This document shows positions 18,071-26,727 of a stretch of 64,000 nt of DNA, piece by piece. The DNA is from Candidatus Gallispira edinburgensis. Its GTDB lineage: Bacteria; Bacillota; Clostridia; Lachnospirales; CAG-274. How positions within the stretch are numbered: the stretch's first letter is position 1; every line of letters starts with the position of its first letter. The DNA lies in assembly GCA_904395805.1 (NCBI GenBank), contig CAJFNV010000044.1:62001-126000 (forward strand), read 5' to 3'. A model generated the notes under the pieces. The model was not told where the DNA came from, did not search any database, and saw only the letters and a list, made by a program, of their open reading frames with translations. Made by a program: the position numbers and the translations under genes.

Positions 18071-20020
18071 TCAGTCCTGAATACGCTTGAACTTCTTTTC
18101 AAGTTCATATCTTGTCATTTCAATTATTGTAGGTCTGCCGTGAGGGCATGTAAAAGGATTTTCAAGTTTAAGAAGCCTTTGTATAAGTTCCTGTGCTTCA
18201 CTGTAGCTAAGCCTGTCATTACCTTTTACAGCAGCCTTACAGCTCATAGTTGCTATTGCATCCTCCTTCGTGTCATAGATGCTTTTCATATTTTTATCTG
18301 CAAGCATATCTATAATATCCACAAAAAAGCTCACATTGCTTGGAGCATTGAAAACATAGGGAACAGCCCTTACAGCATATGTCCTTGCGCCAAACTCCTC
18401 TATTTCAAAGCCGAAGCTTTCCAGCAGCTCTCTGTTTTCTTCAACAATGACTTTTTCACTTTCGCTTAAATTTACTGCCACAGGCTGCAAAAGCTGCTGA
18501 CTTGATATTTTTGAAGTCTTAAACTTTTCTATGAAGTCTTCATAAAGTGCTCTTTCATGAGCAGCATGCTGGTCAATAAGATACATACAGTTGTTTTGTT
18601 CAATTATCCAGTATGTACCGAAAATCTGTCCTATGATCCTGTAGTTGTTAAAGAATGGCTTCTTTGCACTTTCTTCTTTGTTTTCGGTCAAAACAGGCTT
18701 GTTAATAACTTCTTCTGTATGTCCTGTATCAGTAATTACTTCCCTTTTTATTTCTTTTGTATTTTTATCATTATTTTCATTATATATACCTGCATCGCTG
18801 CCATAAAGTTTATCCATAGTACTTAACACAGGATTTTTGGCATTCTCTTTTTTCTGTTCTTCTTTAAAATCGGATTTTTCGGCAAGACTATCTGCCGCAC
18901 TGTAGCTTTTACTTACAGGCTCGGCATCGTATTTAAAATCACTTTCAGGCTTTTTAATATCCCCAATTACTCCCTGCACATAGTCTGACTTTACCTTTTT
19001 AGGCTTGTCCCACTCAACAACAGGTATAAGCTCTGTCTGCTTTAAAGCCTTTGTAACTGCATTGTACATAATATCATATATAAGATTTTCATCGGAAAAC
19101 CTCACTTCAAGCTTTGTGGGATGCACATTTACATCTACTGTATTTGCAGGCACCTTAAGATTTAACACAAACACAGGAAATTTTCCTACCATAAGCTTGC
19201 CCTTGTAGGCATCTTCAACAGCATTCTGCACAACAGTACTTTTAATATACCTTCCGTTAATAAAGAAGTTTTCATAATTCCTGTTTCCTCTTGAAAGCTC
19301 AGGCTTTGCGGCATAGCCCTCTACAGTAAAGCCCTCTTTACTGTAGCTTGTTTCAAGCATCTGTGAAGCTATCTGTTTGCCGTATATATATAATATGGCA
19401 GCTCTCAAGTCACCGCCGCCGTTAGTCTGCATAATTGTATTGCCGTTATTTATATATTTAACTGCAATTTCAGGATGTCCGAGAGCTATTCTGTTTACAA
19501 TTTCAGAAACATAGCCCCCTTCCGTAGCAGGCTTCTTTAAAAACTTCCTTCTTGCAGGAGTGTTGTAAAAAAGATTTTTCATTGTAAAAACAGTGCCTTC
19601 GTTTGCCGCAGCCTCTTCCTCTTTTTCAACTATCCCGCCGTTTATTACTATTCTTGTGCCTGTAGAGCTGTCCTTTGTTTTTGTCACCATTTCAACCTGA
19701 GCAACAGATGCAATACTTGAAAGAGCCTCACCTCTGAAGCCTAAAGTCATTATATCCTCCAAGTCCTCAATACTTGTAAGCTTGCTTGTAGCATGACGGA
19801 GAAAGGCAGTTTTGACTTCATCCTTAGGTATTCCTCTGCCGTTGTCGGTTATTCTGATCATACCTATGCCCCCCTCATTTACTTCAACAGTAATTGAAGT
19901 TGCACCGGCATCTATAGAATTTTCCATTAATTCCTTTACAACAGAGGCAGGTCTTTCAACGACCTCCCCTGCAGCAATTTTATTTATAAGGCTGTTATCA
20001 AGTAAATGTATACTTCCCAT
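18071..20020 (-). CDS. mutL: DNA mismatch repair endonuclease MutL
   Basis: The 649-residue protein has the GHKL ATPase N-domain (NSIDAGATSI, DNGRGIP and GFRGEALSSI in the first 100 residues), a charged linker of about 330-445, and a C-terminal dimerisation domain. That domain carries the endonuclease motif DQHAAHERALYE at about 475-486. The motif means strand nicking by MutL itself, as in bacteria without MutH. It follows mutS by 9 bases. The linker is rich in Lys, Glu and Asn and poorly conserved in character. Confidence 0.97.
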   Translation of the reverse strand: MGSIHLLDNSLINKIAAGEVVERPASVVKELMENSIDAGATSITVEVNEGGIGMIRITDNGRGIPKDEVKTAFLRHATSKLTSIEDLEDIMTLGFRGEALSSIASVAQVEMVTKTKDSSTGTRIVINGGIVEKEEEAAANEGTVFTMKNLFYNTPARRKFLKKPATEGGYVSEIVNRIALGHPEIAVKYINNGNTIMQTNGGGDLRAAILYIYGKQIASQMLETSYSKEGFTVEGYAAKPELSRGNRNYENFFINGRYIKSTVVQNAVEDAYKGKLMVGKFPVFVLNLKVPANTVDVNVHPTKLEVRFSDENLIYDIMYNAVTKALKQTELIPVVEWDKPKKVKSDYVQGVIGDIKKPESDFKYDAEPVSKSYSAADSLAEKSDFKEEQKKENAKNPVLSTMDKLYGSDAGIYNENNDKNTKEIKREVITDTGHTEEVINKPVLTENKEESAKKPFFNNYRIIGQIFGTYWIIEQNNCMYLIDQHAAHERALYEDFIEKFKTSKISSQQLLQPVAVNLSESEKVIVEENRELLESFGFEIEEFGARTYAVRAVPYVFNAPSNVSFFVDIIDMLADKNMKSIYDTKEDAIATMSCKAAVKGNDRLSYSEAQELIQRLLKLENPFTCPHGRPTIIEMTRYELEKKFKRIQD

Positions 20021-20029
20021 ATATTTCCT

Positions 20030-22630
20030 CTATTCTTCATCATTTACAACACTTTTTAACTTTTCCTTTAAGTCATAGAGCTTTTTCATTGCATCAAAAG
20101 GCGTTATATTATTCAGATCCATATTATTGAAATCTTCTGATATCTCATTTAATATTTCAGCCTTTCTGTAAATAGGCTCATCATCATATTTAAAATCATA
20201 ATCTGTGTCCACATTTACAGACTTGTCCTCACTTCCCAGAAGTTTTAATATACTGTTTGCCCTTTTCACAACACTTTTGGGCACTCCCGCAAGCTTGGCA
20301 ACATGTACACCGTAACTTCTGTCTGTGCCCCCTTCAACTATTTTTCTAAGGAAAATTATGTCCTCTCCCTGCTCCTTTACACTTACGCAGTAGTTTTTAA
20401 CTCCTTTCACCTTGCCTTCAAGCTCTGTAAGCTCGTGATAGTGGGTTGCAAAAAGTGTTCTTGCACCTATCTTGTTTGCAATGTATTCAAGGACTGACCA
20501 TGCAATGCTAAGTCCGTCAAATGTTGAAGTTCCTCTTCCTATTTCGTCAAGTATAAGAAGGCTGTCTTTTGTAGCATTGTTAAGTATGTTTGCAACTTCA
20601 ACCATCTCAACCATAAATGTAGACTGTCCCGTTGCCAGATCATCGGAAGCCCCGACTCTTGTGAATATTCTGTCGGTAATGCCTATTTCAGCACTTTCGG
20701 CAGGAACAAAGCTGCCTATCTGTGCCATAAGCACAAGAAGTGCTGTCTGTCTCATATATGTAGATTTACCTGCCATATTGGGACCTGTTATTACCGCAAG
20801 AGATTCATTTCTGTCAAGATATGTATCATTTGGTATAAAAGGTTCTCTGCTTACTCTTTCTACAACAGGGTGTCTGCCTGCCTTTATATCAATTGTTCCG
20901 CTGTTGTTTACAACAGGCTTTACATATCCGTTTTTGTCTGCCACTTCTCCCAGTGACTGGAGCACATCTATAACAGAAATTGCATAAGCCGTATTCTGTA
21001 TTCTTTCCACCTTCTGTGCAATTCTGTTTCTTATATCACTGAAAAGGTCATATTCAAGGGCAACGACCTTTTCATCGGCACCAAGTATTGTATCCTCTAT
21101 TTCCTTAAGTTCGGGAGTAATATATCTTTCAGCATTTGTTAAAGTCTGTTTTCTTATATATCTTTCAGGGACCTTGTCCTTGTATGAATTTGTCACTTCA
21201 ATGTAGTAACCGAAAACCTTGTTATATTTGATCCTGAGCTTAGGTATACCCGTTTCTTCCTTTTCCTTTGCTTCAAGCTCCATAAGCCATGTAGAGCCCT
21301 CGTCTTTAGCACTTCTGAGCTTATCAACTTCTTCATTATAGCCTTTTTTAATAAGTCCTCCCTCTCTCACACTGAAAGGAGGTTCTTCTGCTATACTTTC
21401 ATCTATAAGCTCATATATATCCTCAAGGCAGTCAAAACTGTTATATATTTCATTTATGTATTCGGACTCAAATCCGGCAATATTATCTTTGATCTGAGGC
21501 AGATATTTAAATGAATTTTTAAGTGCAGCCAGATCTCTTGCATTAGCCGTAGCATACACGACCTTGCTCATTAAACGTTCAATATCATAAACCGTATTAA
21601 GCATTTCCTTTAAGTCCTCTCTGCCGAAAGGATCGTTCTTAAAATCTTCAACAGCATCAAGTCTTTTGTCAATTTCATCAACGTCTATAAGAGGCTGTTC
21701 AAGCCACTTTCTCAAAAGCCTTGCACCCATAGCAGTCTTTGTTCTGTCAAGCACCCACAAAAGAGAGCCTTTTTTTGACTTGTCCCTTATTGTCTGTGTA
21801 AGTTCCAGATTTCTTCTTGAACTCATATCCAGAACCATATATTTATTTGAAGCATATTTCTTTATTGCAGAAATATGAGAAAGATTATTCTTCTGTGTTT
21901 CTATTAAATACTGCAAAAGAGCTCCTGCCGCACACACACAGGGTCTGTCGTCCTCAAGTCCGAAACCTGCAAGATTAAGTGTCTTAAAATGATTGCAAAG
22001 ACATATATTGGCATTCTGATAGTCAAAAGCCCAGTCACTGTATTGATTAAGCTTTACGTCAAATATTTTATTTATCTGCTCGCCCAAATCAACAGATTTA
22101 CTGCATATTATTTCAGATGGAGTAAATCTTGCAATTTCATCAATAACCTTGTTTTCAAGTCCATCTCCTATTGCCGTTACCTGAAATTCTCCTGTGGACA
22201 CATCACAGCTTGCAACCCCGTATCCGTCTGTGTTTTTAAATATACACATAATATAGTTATTCTTGCTTTCATCAAGCACATTTGTATCAAGAACGGTACC
22301 GGGAGTTACAATTCTTATAACCTCTCTTTTTACAATGCCCTTAGCCTTTTTGGGATTCTCGGTCTGCTCGCATATAGCAACCTTATACCCCTTTTCAATA
22401 AGCTTTGCAATATATCCGTCTGCAGAATGAAATGGGACACCACACATGGGCGCCCTTTCCTCCATTCCGCAGTCCTTGCCTGTCAGTGTAATGTCAAGTT
22501 CCTTTGAAGCAATAACGGCATCATCAAAGAAAAGCTCATAAAAATCGCCTAATCTATAAAAGAGCAGGCAATATTTATAATTTTCTTTGATCTGCATATA
22601 CTGCTCCATCATAGGTGTCAGCTTAGCCAT
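20030..22630 (-). CDS. mutS: DNA mismatch repair protein MutS
   Basis: The 866-residue protein is full length. The mismatch-contact motif GDFYELF lies at about 28-34. The Walker A segment is ITGPNMAGKSTYMRQ at about 616-630, with Walker B LLILDEIGRGTSTFDG downstream and the helix-turn-helix and C-terminal tail present. MutS recognises mispairs and recruits MutL, encoded immediately downstream. The gene follows ylbF by 19 bases. Confidence 0.98.
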   Translation of the reverse strand: MAKLTPMMEQYMQIKENYKYCLLFYRLGDFYELFFDDAVIASKELDITLTGKDCGMEERAPMCGVPFHSADGYIAKLIEKGYKVAICEQTENPKKAKGIVKREVIRIVTPGTVLDTNVLDESKNNYIMCIFKNTDGYGVASCDVSTGEFQVTAIGDGLENKVIDEIARFTPSEIICSKSVDLGEQINKIFDVKLNQYSDWAFDYQNANICLCNHFKTLNLAGFGLEDDRPCVCAAGALLQYLIETQKNNLSHISAIKKYASNKYMVLDMSSRRNLELTQTIRDKSKKGSLLWVLDRTKTAMGARLLRKWLEQPLIDVDEIDKRLDAVEDFKNDPFGREDLKEMLNTVYDIERLMSKVVYATANARDLAALKNSFKYLPQIKDNIAGFESEYINEIYNSFDCLEDIYELIDESIAEEPPFSVREGGLIKKGYNEEVDKLRSAKDEGSTWLMELEAKEKEETGIPKLRIKYNKVFGYYIEVTNSYKDKVPERYIRKQTLTNAERYITPELKEIEDTILGADEKVVALEYDLFSDIRNRIAQKVERIQNTAYAISVIDVLQSLGEVADKNGYVKPVVNNSGTIDIKAGRHPVVERVSREPFIPNDTYLDRNESLAVITGPNMAGKSTYMRQTALLVLMAQIGSFVPAESAEIGITDRIFTRVGASDDLATGQSTFMVEMVEVANILNNATKDSLLILDEIGRGTSTFDGLSIAWSVLEYIANKIGARTLFATHYHELTELEGKVKGVKNYCVSVKEQGEDIIFLRKIVEGGTDRSYGVHVAKLAGVPKSVVKRANSILKLLGSEDKSVNVDTDYDFKYDDEPIYRKAEILNEISEDFNNMDLNNITPFDAMKKLYDLKEKLKSVVNDEE

Positions 22631-22649
22631 AGTTCACACATCCTTATTC

Positions 22650-23051
22650 TCAGTGACAGCCGCTGCAGCTGCTGCAGCTTCCTGTACAGCCACATTCCTC
22701 ATCATCGCATTCACCTGTTATTGTAGACTGGAATATTGTCATAACTCTGTTTATCACGGCATTAAATTCACCTTCGGCCTGTACCATATCGTTTATGATA
22801 CTGTTCTTTTTAAGTTCAGCGATCATCTGGCTTAATTTACTGCCTTCTGCCTTCAGCTCTTCTTCTGATATGCTGCCTTCCTGAACTCTCATGTTTACAG
22901 CTTCTCTGTATGTGTTATAGTCTAAAAGCTTCTGTCTTGCTTCCTCATTGTTGTCAAATATATATCTTGTTTCGGCAACTTTTTTGCCTTCATCAGATGA
23001 GAGCACAGCATAAGCAAGCTCTCTTGCCATTTCATAAATAGAATTTTCCAT
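22650..23051 (-). CDS. YlbF/YmcA family regulator with Cys-rich tail
   Basis: The 133-residue helical protein belongs to the YlbF/YmcA (RicF/RicA) family, whose Bacillus members act with YaaT to promote RNase Y-dependent RNA maturation and developmental switches. The body is a four-helix unit of about 1-112. The tail CDDEECGCTGSCSSCSGCH contains six closely spaced cysteines and a terminal His, in keeping with Fe-S binding reported for the Ric complex. It is the first gene of the mismatch-repair/condensin run. The metal-binding role here is inference. Confidence 0.85.
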   Translation of the reverse strand: MENSIYEMARELAYAVLSSDEGKKVAETRYIFDNNEEARQKLLDYNTYREAVNMRVQEGSISEEELKAEGSKLSQMIAELKKNSIINDMVQAEGEFNAVINRVMTIFQSTITGECDDEECGCTGSCSSCSGCH

Positions 23052-23191
23052 ATTTGTTCTGCCTTTCTTGTATATTAATATGATTTTTATTACAACATAG
23101 CAATATATATTATACCATAAAATGAGCTTCTTTTCAAACCAATTTTACATTATTTTAACCATATTTTAAAACCATTTTAAAACCCACCAAA

Positions 23192-23545
23192 CTATTTCTC
23201 TTTGGGATCAAATACACATGCCATTACAAAGGCAGATACAATAGCCGCAGTTATTCCCCCTGCTGCTGCCTTCAATCCTCCTGTCAGTATTCCCATAAAG
23301 CCGGCTTTATCCACCTCGCTCATTACACCTCTTGCAAGATTGTTACCAAAGCCCAGCAAAGGCACACTTGCCCCTGCACCGGCAAACTCCACAAGTTTCT
23401 GATACCACCCAAGACCTCCAAGAATACAGCCCGATACAACAAAAAGCACCAGTATTCTTGCAGAGGTAAGCTTAGTCTTGTCAATTAAGATCTGTCCTAT
23501 TACGCATATAAACCCGCCTACGCAAAAAGCCTTTATATAATCCAA
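23192..23545 (-). CDS. spoVAE: Stage V sporulation protein AE
   Basis: Start codon: a TTG at 23545 preceded by GAGGTGG gives MDYIKAFCVGGFICVIGQIL, the usual SpoVAE N-terminus; a longer reading would begin inside spoVAD. The 117-residue membrane protein has about four hydrophobic segments and the conserved GFGNNLARGVMSEVDKAGFMG. It belongs to the forespore inner-membrane SpoVA channel that moves dipicolinic acid during spore formation and germination. It is last in the spoVAA-AB-AC-AD-AE operon. Confidence 0.92.
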   Translation of the reverse strand: MDYIKAFCVGGFICVIGQILIDKTKLTSARILVLFVVSGCILGGLGWYQKLVEFAGAGASVPLLGFGNNLARGVMSEVDKAGFMGILTGGLKAAAGGITAAIVSAFVMACVFDPKEK

Positions 23546-23555
23546 TATTACCACC

Positions 23556-24563
23556 TCAATTCTCAATACCCACACAATGGGCGATTCCCGCTATACTTTC
23601 ACCCTGCTGCACACTTGTAGGGCTCATTAAGGCTCCTGTAGGTACAAAAAGCAGCTTATTTATATTCTTATGCCTTAATTTATTATAGAGCATTCCCGCA
23701 AAGGTTACAGCAGAACAGGCGCATCCGCTTCCTCCGCAGTGGGTGTCCTGGAGTTCTCTATCAAATATTTCAATGCCGCAGTCTATATGATTTTTGCTTA
23801 TGTCAATACCCTTATCTTTAAGCAGATCAATAAGTAATTTCTGCCCCACATAGCCCAGATCCCCTGTGGCAATTACATCATAATAATCAGGCTTGAATCC
23901 AAAATCAGCAAAATGCTGATATATTGCATCGGCGGCAGCAGGCGCCATAGCCGCTCCCATATTATTTGCATCTGTTATACCCATATCAATTATTTTACCC
24001 GTCGTAATTCTCTTTATATATGGGTGTTCATTTTTTATTCCAAGTACTACCGCACCATCTCCTGTAACAGTCCATGAAGCAGTGGGTGTTCTCTGTGTCC
24101 CCAGGTCCATTGGAAATCTGAACTGTTTTTCGGCAGATGCAAAATGGCTAGATGCTCCGCACAGAACATACTTTGCACCTCCGCTTTCAAGGAGCACCGC
24201 CCCCAGTCCCATAGATTCCCCCATTGTGGAGCAGGCACCAAAGACACCGAAAAATGGTATTTTAAGACTTCTTACCCCGAATGTAGAACCGCAGCACTGA
24301 TTAAGCAAATCTCCTGTCACAACATAACTTATATCGGAAGGATTAAGTCCTGCCTTATTTACAGCAAGCTTTAAATTGTCCGATGCTATCTTGCTTTCTG
24401 CTTTTTCCCAGCTTTCCTGCCCCATTAAATTGTCGGTAAGTATAACATCAAAATACTCCCTTAAAGGGCCTTTTCCTTCCTTTGTACCTACAGTGGAAGC
24501 TGTAGCTATAACAGAAATATCCTTTTCAAATTCCATTGATTGTTTTCCTACATGTCTTGCCAT
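23556..24563 (-). CDS. spoVAD: Stage V sporulation protein AD
   Basis: The 335-residue protein has a thiolase-like fold related to beta-ketoacyl synthase III. SpoVAD binds dipicolinic acid at the membrane face of the SpoVA channel. Diagnostic segments are GKGPLREYFDVILTDNLMGQ, CCGSTFGVRSL, and the C-terminal ALMSPTSVQQGESIAGIAH. It has normal length and lies between spoVAC and spoVAE with tight spacing. Confidence 0.96.
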   Translation of the reverse strand: MARHVGKQSMEFEKDISVIATASTVGTKEGKGPLREYFDVILTDNLMGQESWEKAESKIASDNLKLAVNKAGLNPSDISYVVTGDLLNQCCGSTFGVRSLKIPFFGVFGACSTMGESMGLGAVLLESGGAKYVLCGASSHFASAEKQFRFPMDLGTQRTPTASWTVTGDGAVVLGIKNEHPYIKRITTGKIIDMGITDANNMGAAMAPAAADAIYQHFADFGFKPDYYDVIATGDLGYVGQKLLIDLLKDKGIDISKNHIDCGIEIFDRELQDTHCGGSGCACSAVTFAGMLYNKLRHKNINKLLFVPTGALMSPTSVQQGESIAGIAHCVGIEN

Positions 24564-24571
24564 ATTTCCTC

Positions 24572-25015
24572 CTAAGATACAAAATAATATATTATTCCCA
24601 CAACAATTGAAGTAAGAACTCCATAAAGAATAACAGGTCCTGCAACTATAAATATTTTAGCGCCCAGTCCCATAATAAAGCCTTCTTTTTTAAATTCAAT
24701 TGCAGGTGCAGTTACGGAATTTGAAAAACCTGTAATCGGTACAACAGAACCTGCACCCGCAAATTTTCCAAGCTTACTGTACAGCCCAAGCCCTGTAAGA
24801 AGTGACGCTGTAACTACCAGTATAACCGATGTACAGGTAGTACTTTCCTCCGTACTCATTCCAAACACACTGCACCAGTTCATTATAAACTGCCCGATAC
24901 AGCATATTATGCCCCCCACAATAAAAGCATGTATACAGTTTTTTATTATTGGGCTGTCAGGGGACGCCTTTTTTACCATATTGCTGTATTGTTCCTTTGT
25001 CATTTCCTTTCCCAT
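24572..25015 (-). CDS. spoVAC: Stage V sporulation protein AC
   Basis: The 147-residue membrane protein carries the family landmarks HAFIVGGIICCIGQ at about 29-42 and GAGSVVPITGFSNSVTAPAIEFKKEG at about 88-113. It has about four helices. SpoVAC is a mechanosensitive, channel-forming component for dipicolinate in the forespore membrane. The gene lies 14 bases after spoVAB. SpoVAC and SpoVAE are paralogues, which explains their shared GGxICxIGQ segment. Confidence 0.96.
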   Translation of the reverse strand: MGKEMTKEQYSNMVKKASPDSPIIKNCIHAFIVGGIICCIGQFIMNWCSVFGMSTEESTTCTSVILVVTASLLTGLGLYSKLGKFAGAGSVVPITGFSNSVTAPAIEFKKEGFIMGLGAKIFIVAGPVILYGVLTSIVVGIIYYFVS

Positions 25016-25029
25016 TAAAACACCTCACT

Positions 25030-25467
25030 TTAAATACTGTAAAATCCATCAGCAAAATAATAGAGCATTGCACCTATTGCCTTTCCCAATGCAAGGGCAA
25101 TAATAAAGTATTTTATACCTCTGTACAGCATAGTTCGCCTTGAAAGTATCGGTATAACATTTAACACTTCTGCAAGAGAAACCGCAAGACATCCGTAAAA
25201 GATACCTATAAGCAAACCAAATATAATTGCAGGAATTACACCTATAGGTATATAATAATCAACAAATATTGTAAAGGCACCAAATATACCTCCTGCAATT
25301 ATTGCATTCTCATAAAACACAATGTGACTTGTTGTTTTTGTTTTCTCCGCAAGTCTGGGAACAACGCCGATAATGGTTATAAATGCAAAAACCGCTCCGG
25401 ATATTACAGTTCCTCCCCCAATACCTAAAATGATCAATATTAATTTTTTAAGTATTGTTACTGCCAT
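25030..25467 (-). CDS. spoVAB: Stage V sporulation protein AB
   Basis: The 145-residue protein is almost entirely transmembrane (about five helices). It has the SpoVAB pattern GGGTVISGAVFAFITIIGVVPRL near the N-terminus and YGCLAVSLAEVLNVIPILSRR at about 95-115. It overlaps the end of spoVAA by 20 bases, which suggests translational coupling. Confidence 0.93.
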   Translation of the reverse strand: MAVTILKKLILIILGIGGGTVISGAVFAFITIIGVVPRLAEKTKTTSHIVFYENAIIAGGIFGAFTIFVDYYIPIGVIPAIIFGLLIGIFYGCLAVSLAEVLNVIPILSRRTMLYRGIKYFIIALALGKAIGAMLYYFADGFYSI

Positions 25468-26071
25468 TATTTTTCTCCTTATTCAACGTATCAATAATAT
25501 TTGTATTAACATCGTCCTCATATACGGACATCTCAACTTCAATAGGTGTCGGGTCGCTTGTAAGCTTTTTATTTCCAAGATGATTAAAGAATACAACTAT
25601 GCCTGCCGCAAGACCTATAGCATAAGGCAGATCTATTATTGCGGGATTTTCGATCCTCTCACCAAAGAAAATATAGTAATAGTTTTCAAAAACAGTTGCC
25701 ATCTGTGCATCGGAATGAAAACTCATTATAGCCGTAGCAGAACCTGCAAAAAGAACAAGTGCCACAAATATGATTTTTGTATAAAGCCATATTTTGTTTT
25801 TCTTTCTGGGCTTTTCATATTCCACAATTGTGTCCATTTCTCCTACATTGCTTATAGTATTCCCCGGTAAAGCCCTGTCTATTGCATTTATAATATCTAT
25901 TACGGATATAAGATAACATTTGTTTTTCTCTTCCTTTATCTCCATTATCTTTATATTTTCAGCCTTTTTTCTTAAAGTGCTTTCCGAATAGATTTCAGCA
26001 ATATCCTTAATGTGTACTGTTCCTGCTTTCTGGAACTTGATTTTTTTCTCAGGCTTAATATATATGTCCAT
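25448..26071 (-). CDS. spoVAA: Stage V sporulation protein AA
   Basis: The 207-residue protein has a soluble N-terminal domain (about 1-85; starts MDIYIKPEKKIKF) and two C-terminal transmembrane helices at about 98-118 and 145-165, followed by a charged tail. This is the SpoVAA plan. It is the first gene of the operon, with GAGGTGA before the ATG. A sporulation sigma-G promoter is expected upstream but no convincing one could be picked out. Confidence 0.92.
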   Translation of the reverse strand: MDIYIKPEKKIKFQKAGTVHIKDIAEIYSESTLRKKAENIKIMEIKEEKNKCYLISVIDIINAIDRALPGNTISNVGEMDTIVEYEKPRKKNKIWLYTKIIFVALVLFAGSATAIMSFHSDAQMATVFENYYYIFFGERIENPAIIDLPYAIGLAAGIVVFFNHLGNKKLTSDPTPIEVEMSVYEDDVNTNIIDTLNKEKNNGSNNT

Positions 26072-26082
26072 GATCTCACCTC

Positions 26083-26113
26083 TTAAAATAAAAAAACTGT
26101 ATGCTTTCGCATA
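26083..26113 (-). terminator. Terminator after the cupin gene
   Basis: Read on the minus strand, ACTGTATGC-GAAA-GCATACAGT is followed by TTTTTTATTTTA. It separates the cupin gene from the spoVA operon. Confidence 0.85.
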
Positions 26114-26156
26114 CAGTATTGTTTGTAAAAAATTGTTTATTTATTCATTTATAATT

Positions 26157-26486
26157 TTAATGCTCGGGAACAACGGCAAAAAATTTCAAATCTCCCTCGC
26201 TGTCATTTATAAGGCTGTGCTCCTGACCCATAGGGCAGTAATGTACATCTCCTGCTTTTAAGGCTATGTAATCCCCGTTATAGAGAACCTTTCCCTTGCC
26301 TTCAAGTATAAGTATGATTTCGCTGTTGCCTTCATGAGTATGAAGCCCTATTGAAGCGCCCGGAGCTAATCTGCCCTTCATTATTTTATTGTTCTCATCC
26401 GTAAACATTTTAACATTGTATTCTTTTTCCCCGCCTTTAAAATTAGGGATAGCTTCTTCCTTCATATTGTTAAAATCAATTATCAT
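26157..26486 (-). CDS. Small cupin-domain protein
   Basis: The 109-residue single cupin barrel has motif 1 (GLHTHEGNSEIILILEGKG at about 47-65, with metal-ligand His, His and Glu) and motif 2 (HYCPMGQEHSLIN at about 82-94). The enzymatic or binding function cannot be told. AGGAGG precedes the ATG. It is monocistronic, with its own terminator. Confidence 0.88.
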   Translation of the reverse strand: MIIDFNNMKEEAIPNFKGGEKEYNVKMFTDENNKIMKGRLAPGASIGLHTHEGNSEIILILEGKGKVLYNGDYIALKAGDVHYCPMGQEHSLINDSEGDLKFFAVVPEH

Positions 26487-26542
26487 TTTTATTCCTCCTG
26501 TAAAAAACTGACCATTTCAATTTTTCATATCTAAAATTCACA

Positions 26543-26569
26543 AAATGCCGAAACTCTTGTTCCGGCATT
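26543..26569 (-). terminator. Candidate terminator downstream of the icd gene
   Basis: Read on the minus strand, AATGCCGG...TTTCGGCATTTTG forms a 7- to 8-bp stem. It lies beyond the MITE-like insertion that follows the isocitrate dehydrogenase gene. The T tract is short. Confidence 0.45.
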
Positions 26570-26581
26570 CCGCAAATTACA

Positions 26582-26717
26582 TAGTTCGACAATTTTTAAT
26601 GTGGTTAATTTTGTTGCACATGTTCCAGGCTTCCGTTCAGGCTCCCTTGTAAGGGAGCTGTCAGCGTAGCTGACTGAGGGTTTTCCGTATTAAACCACAT
26701 TATTTGACAAAGAACTA
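26582..26717. mobile_element. MITE-like palindromic element, short copy
   Basis: A 136-base unit lies just 3' of the isocitrate dehydrogenase gene. Left end TAGTTCGACAATTTTTAATG and right end CATTATTTGACAAAGAACTA are imperfect inverted repeats, each ending in TA. The interior has two nested hairpins, GGCTCCCTTGTAAGGGAGC and GTCAGCGTAGCTGAC. It shares ends and core with the element at 15716-16079. No coding capacity. Confidence 0.65.
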
Positions 26718-26727
26718 TTTACATTTA

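Noticed and set aside
20472-20987. 171-codon open frame opposite mutS
   Set aside because: Antisense shadow of the conserved MutS ATPase region, with Ser/Ala/Thr-rich translation and no start signals.
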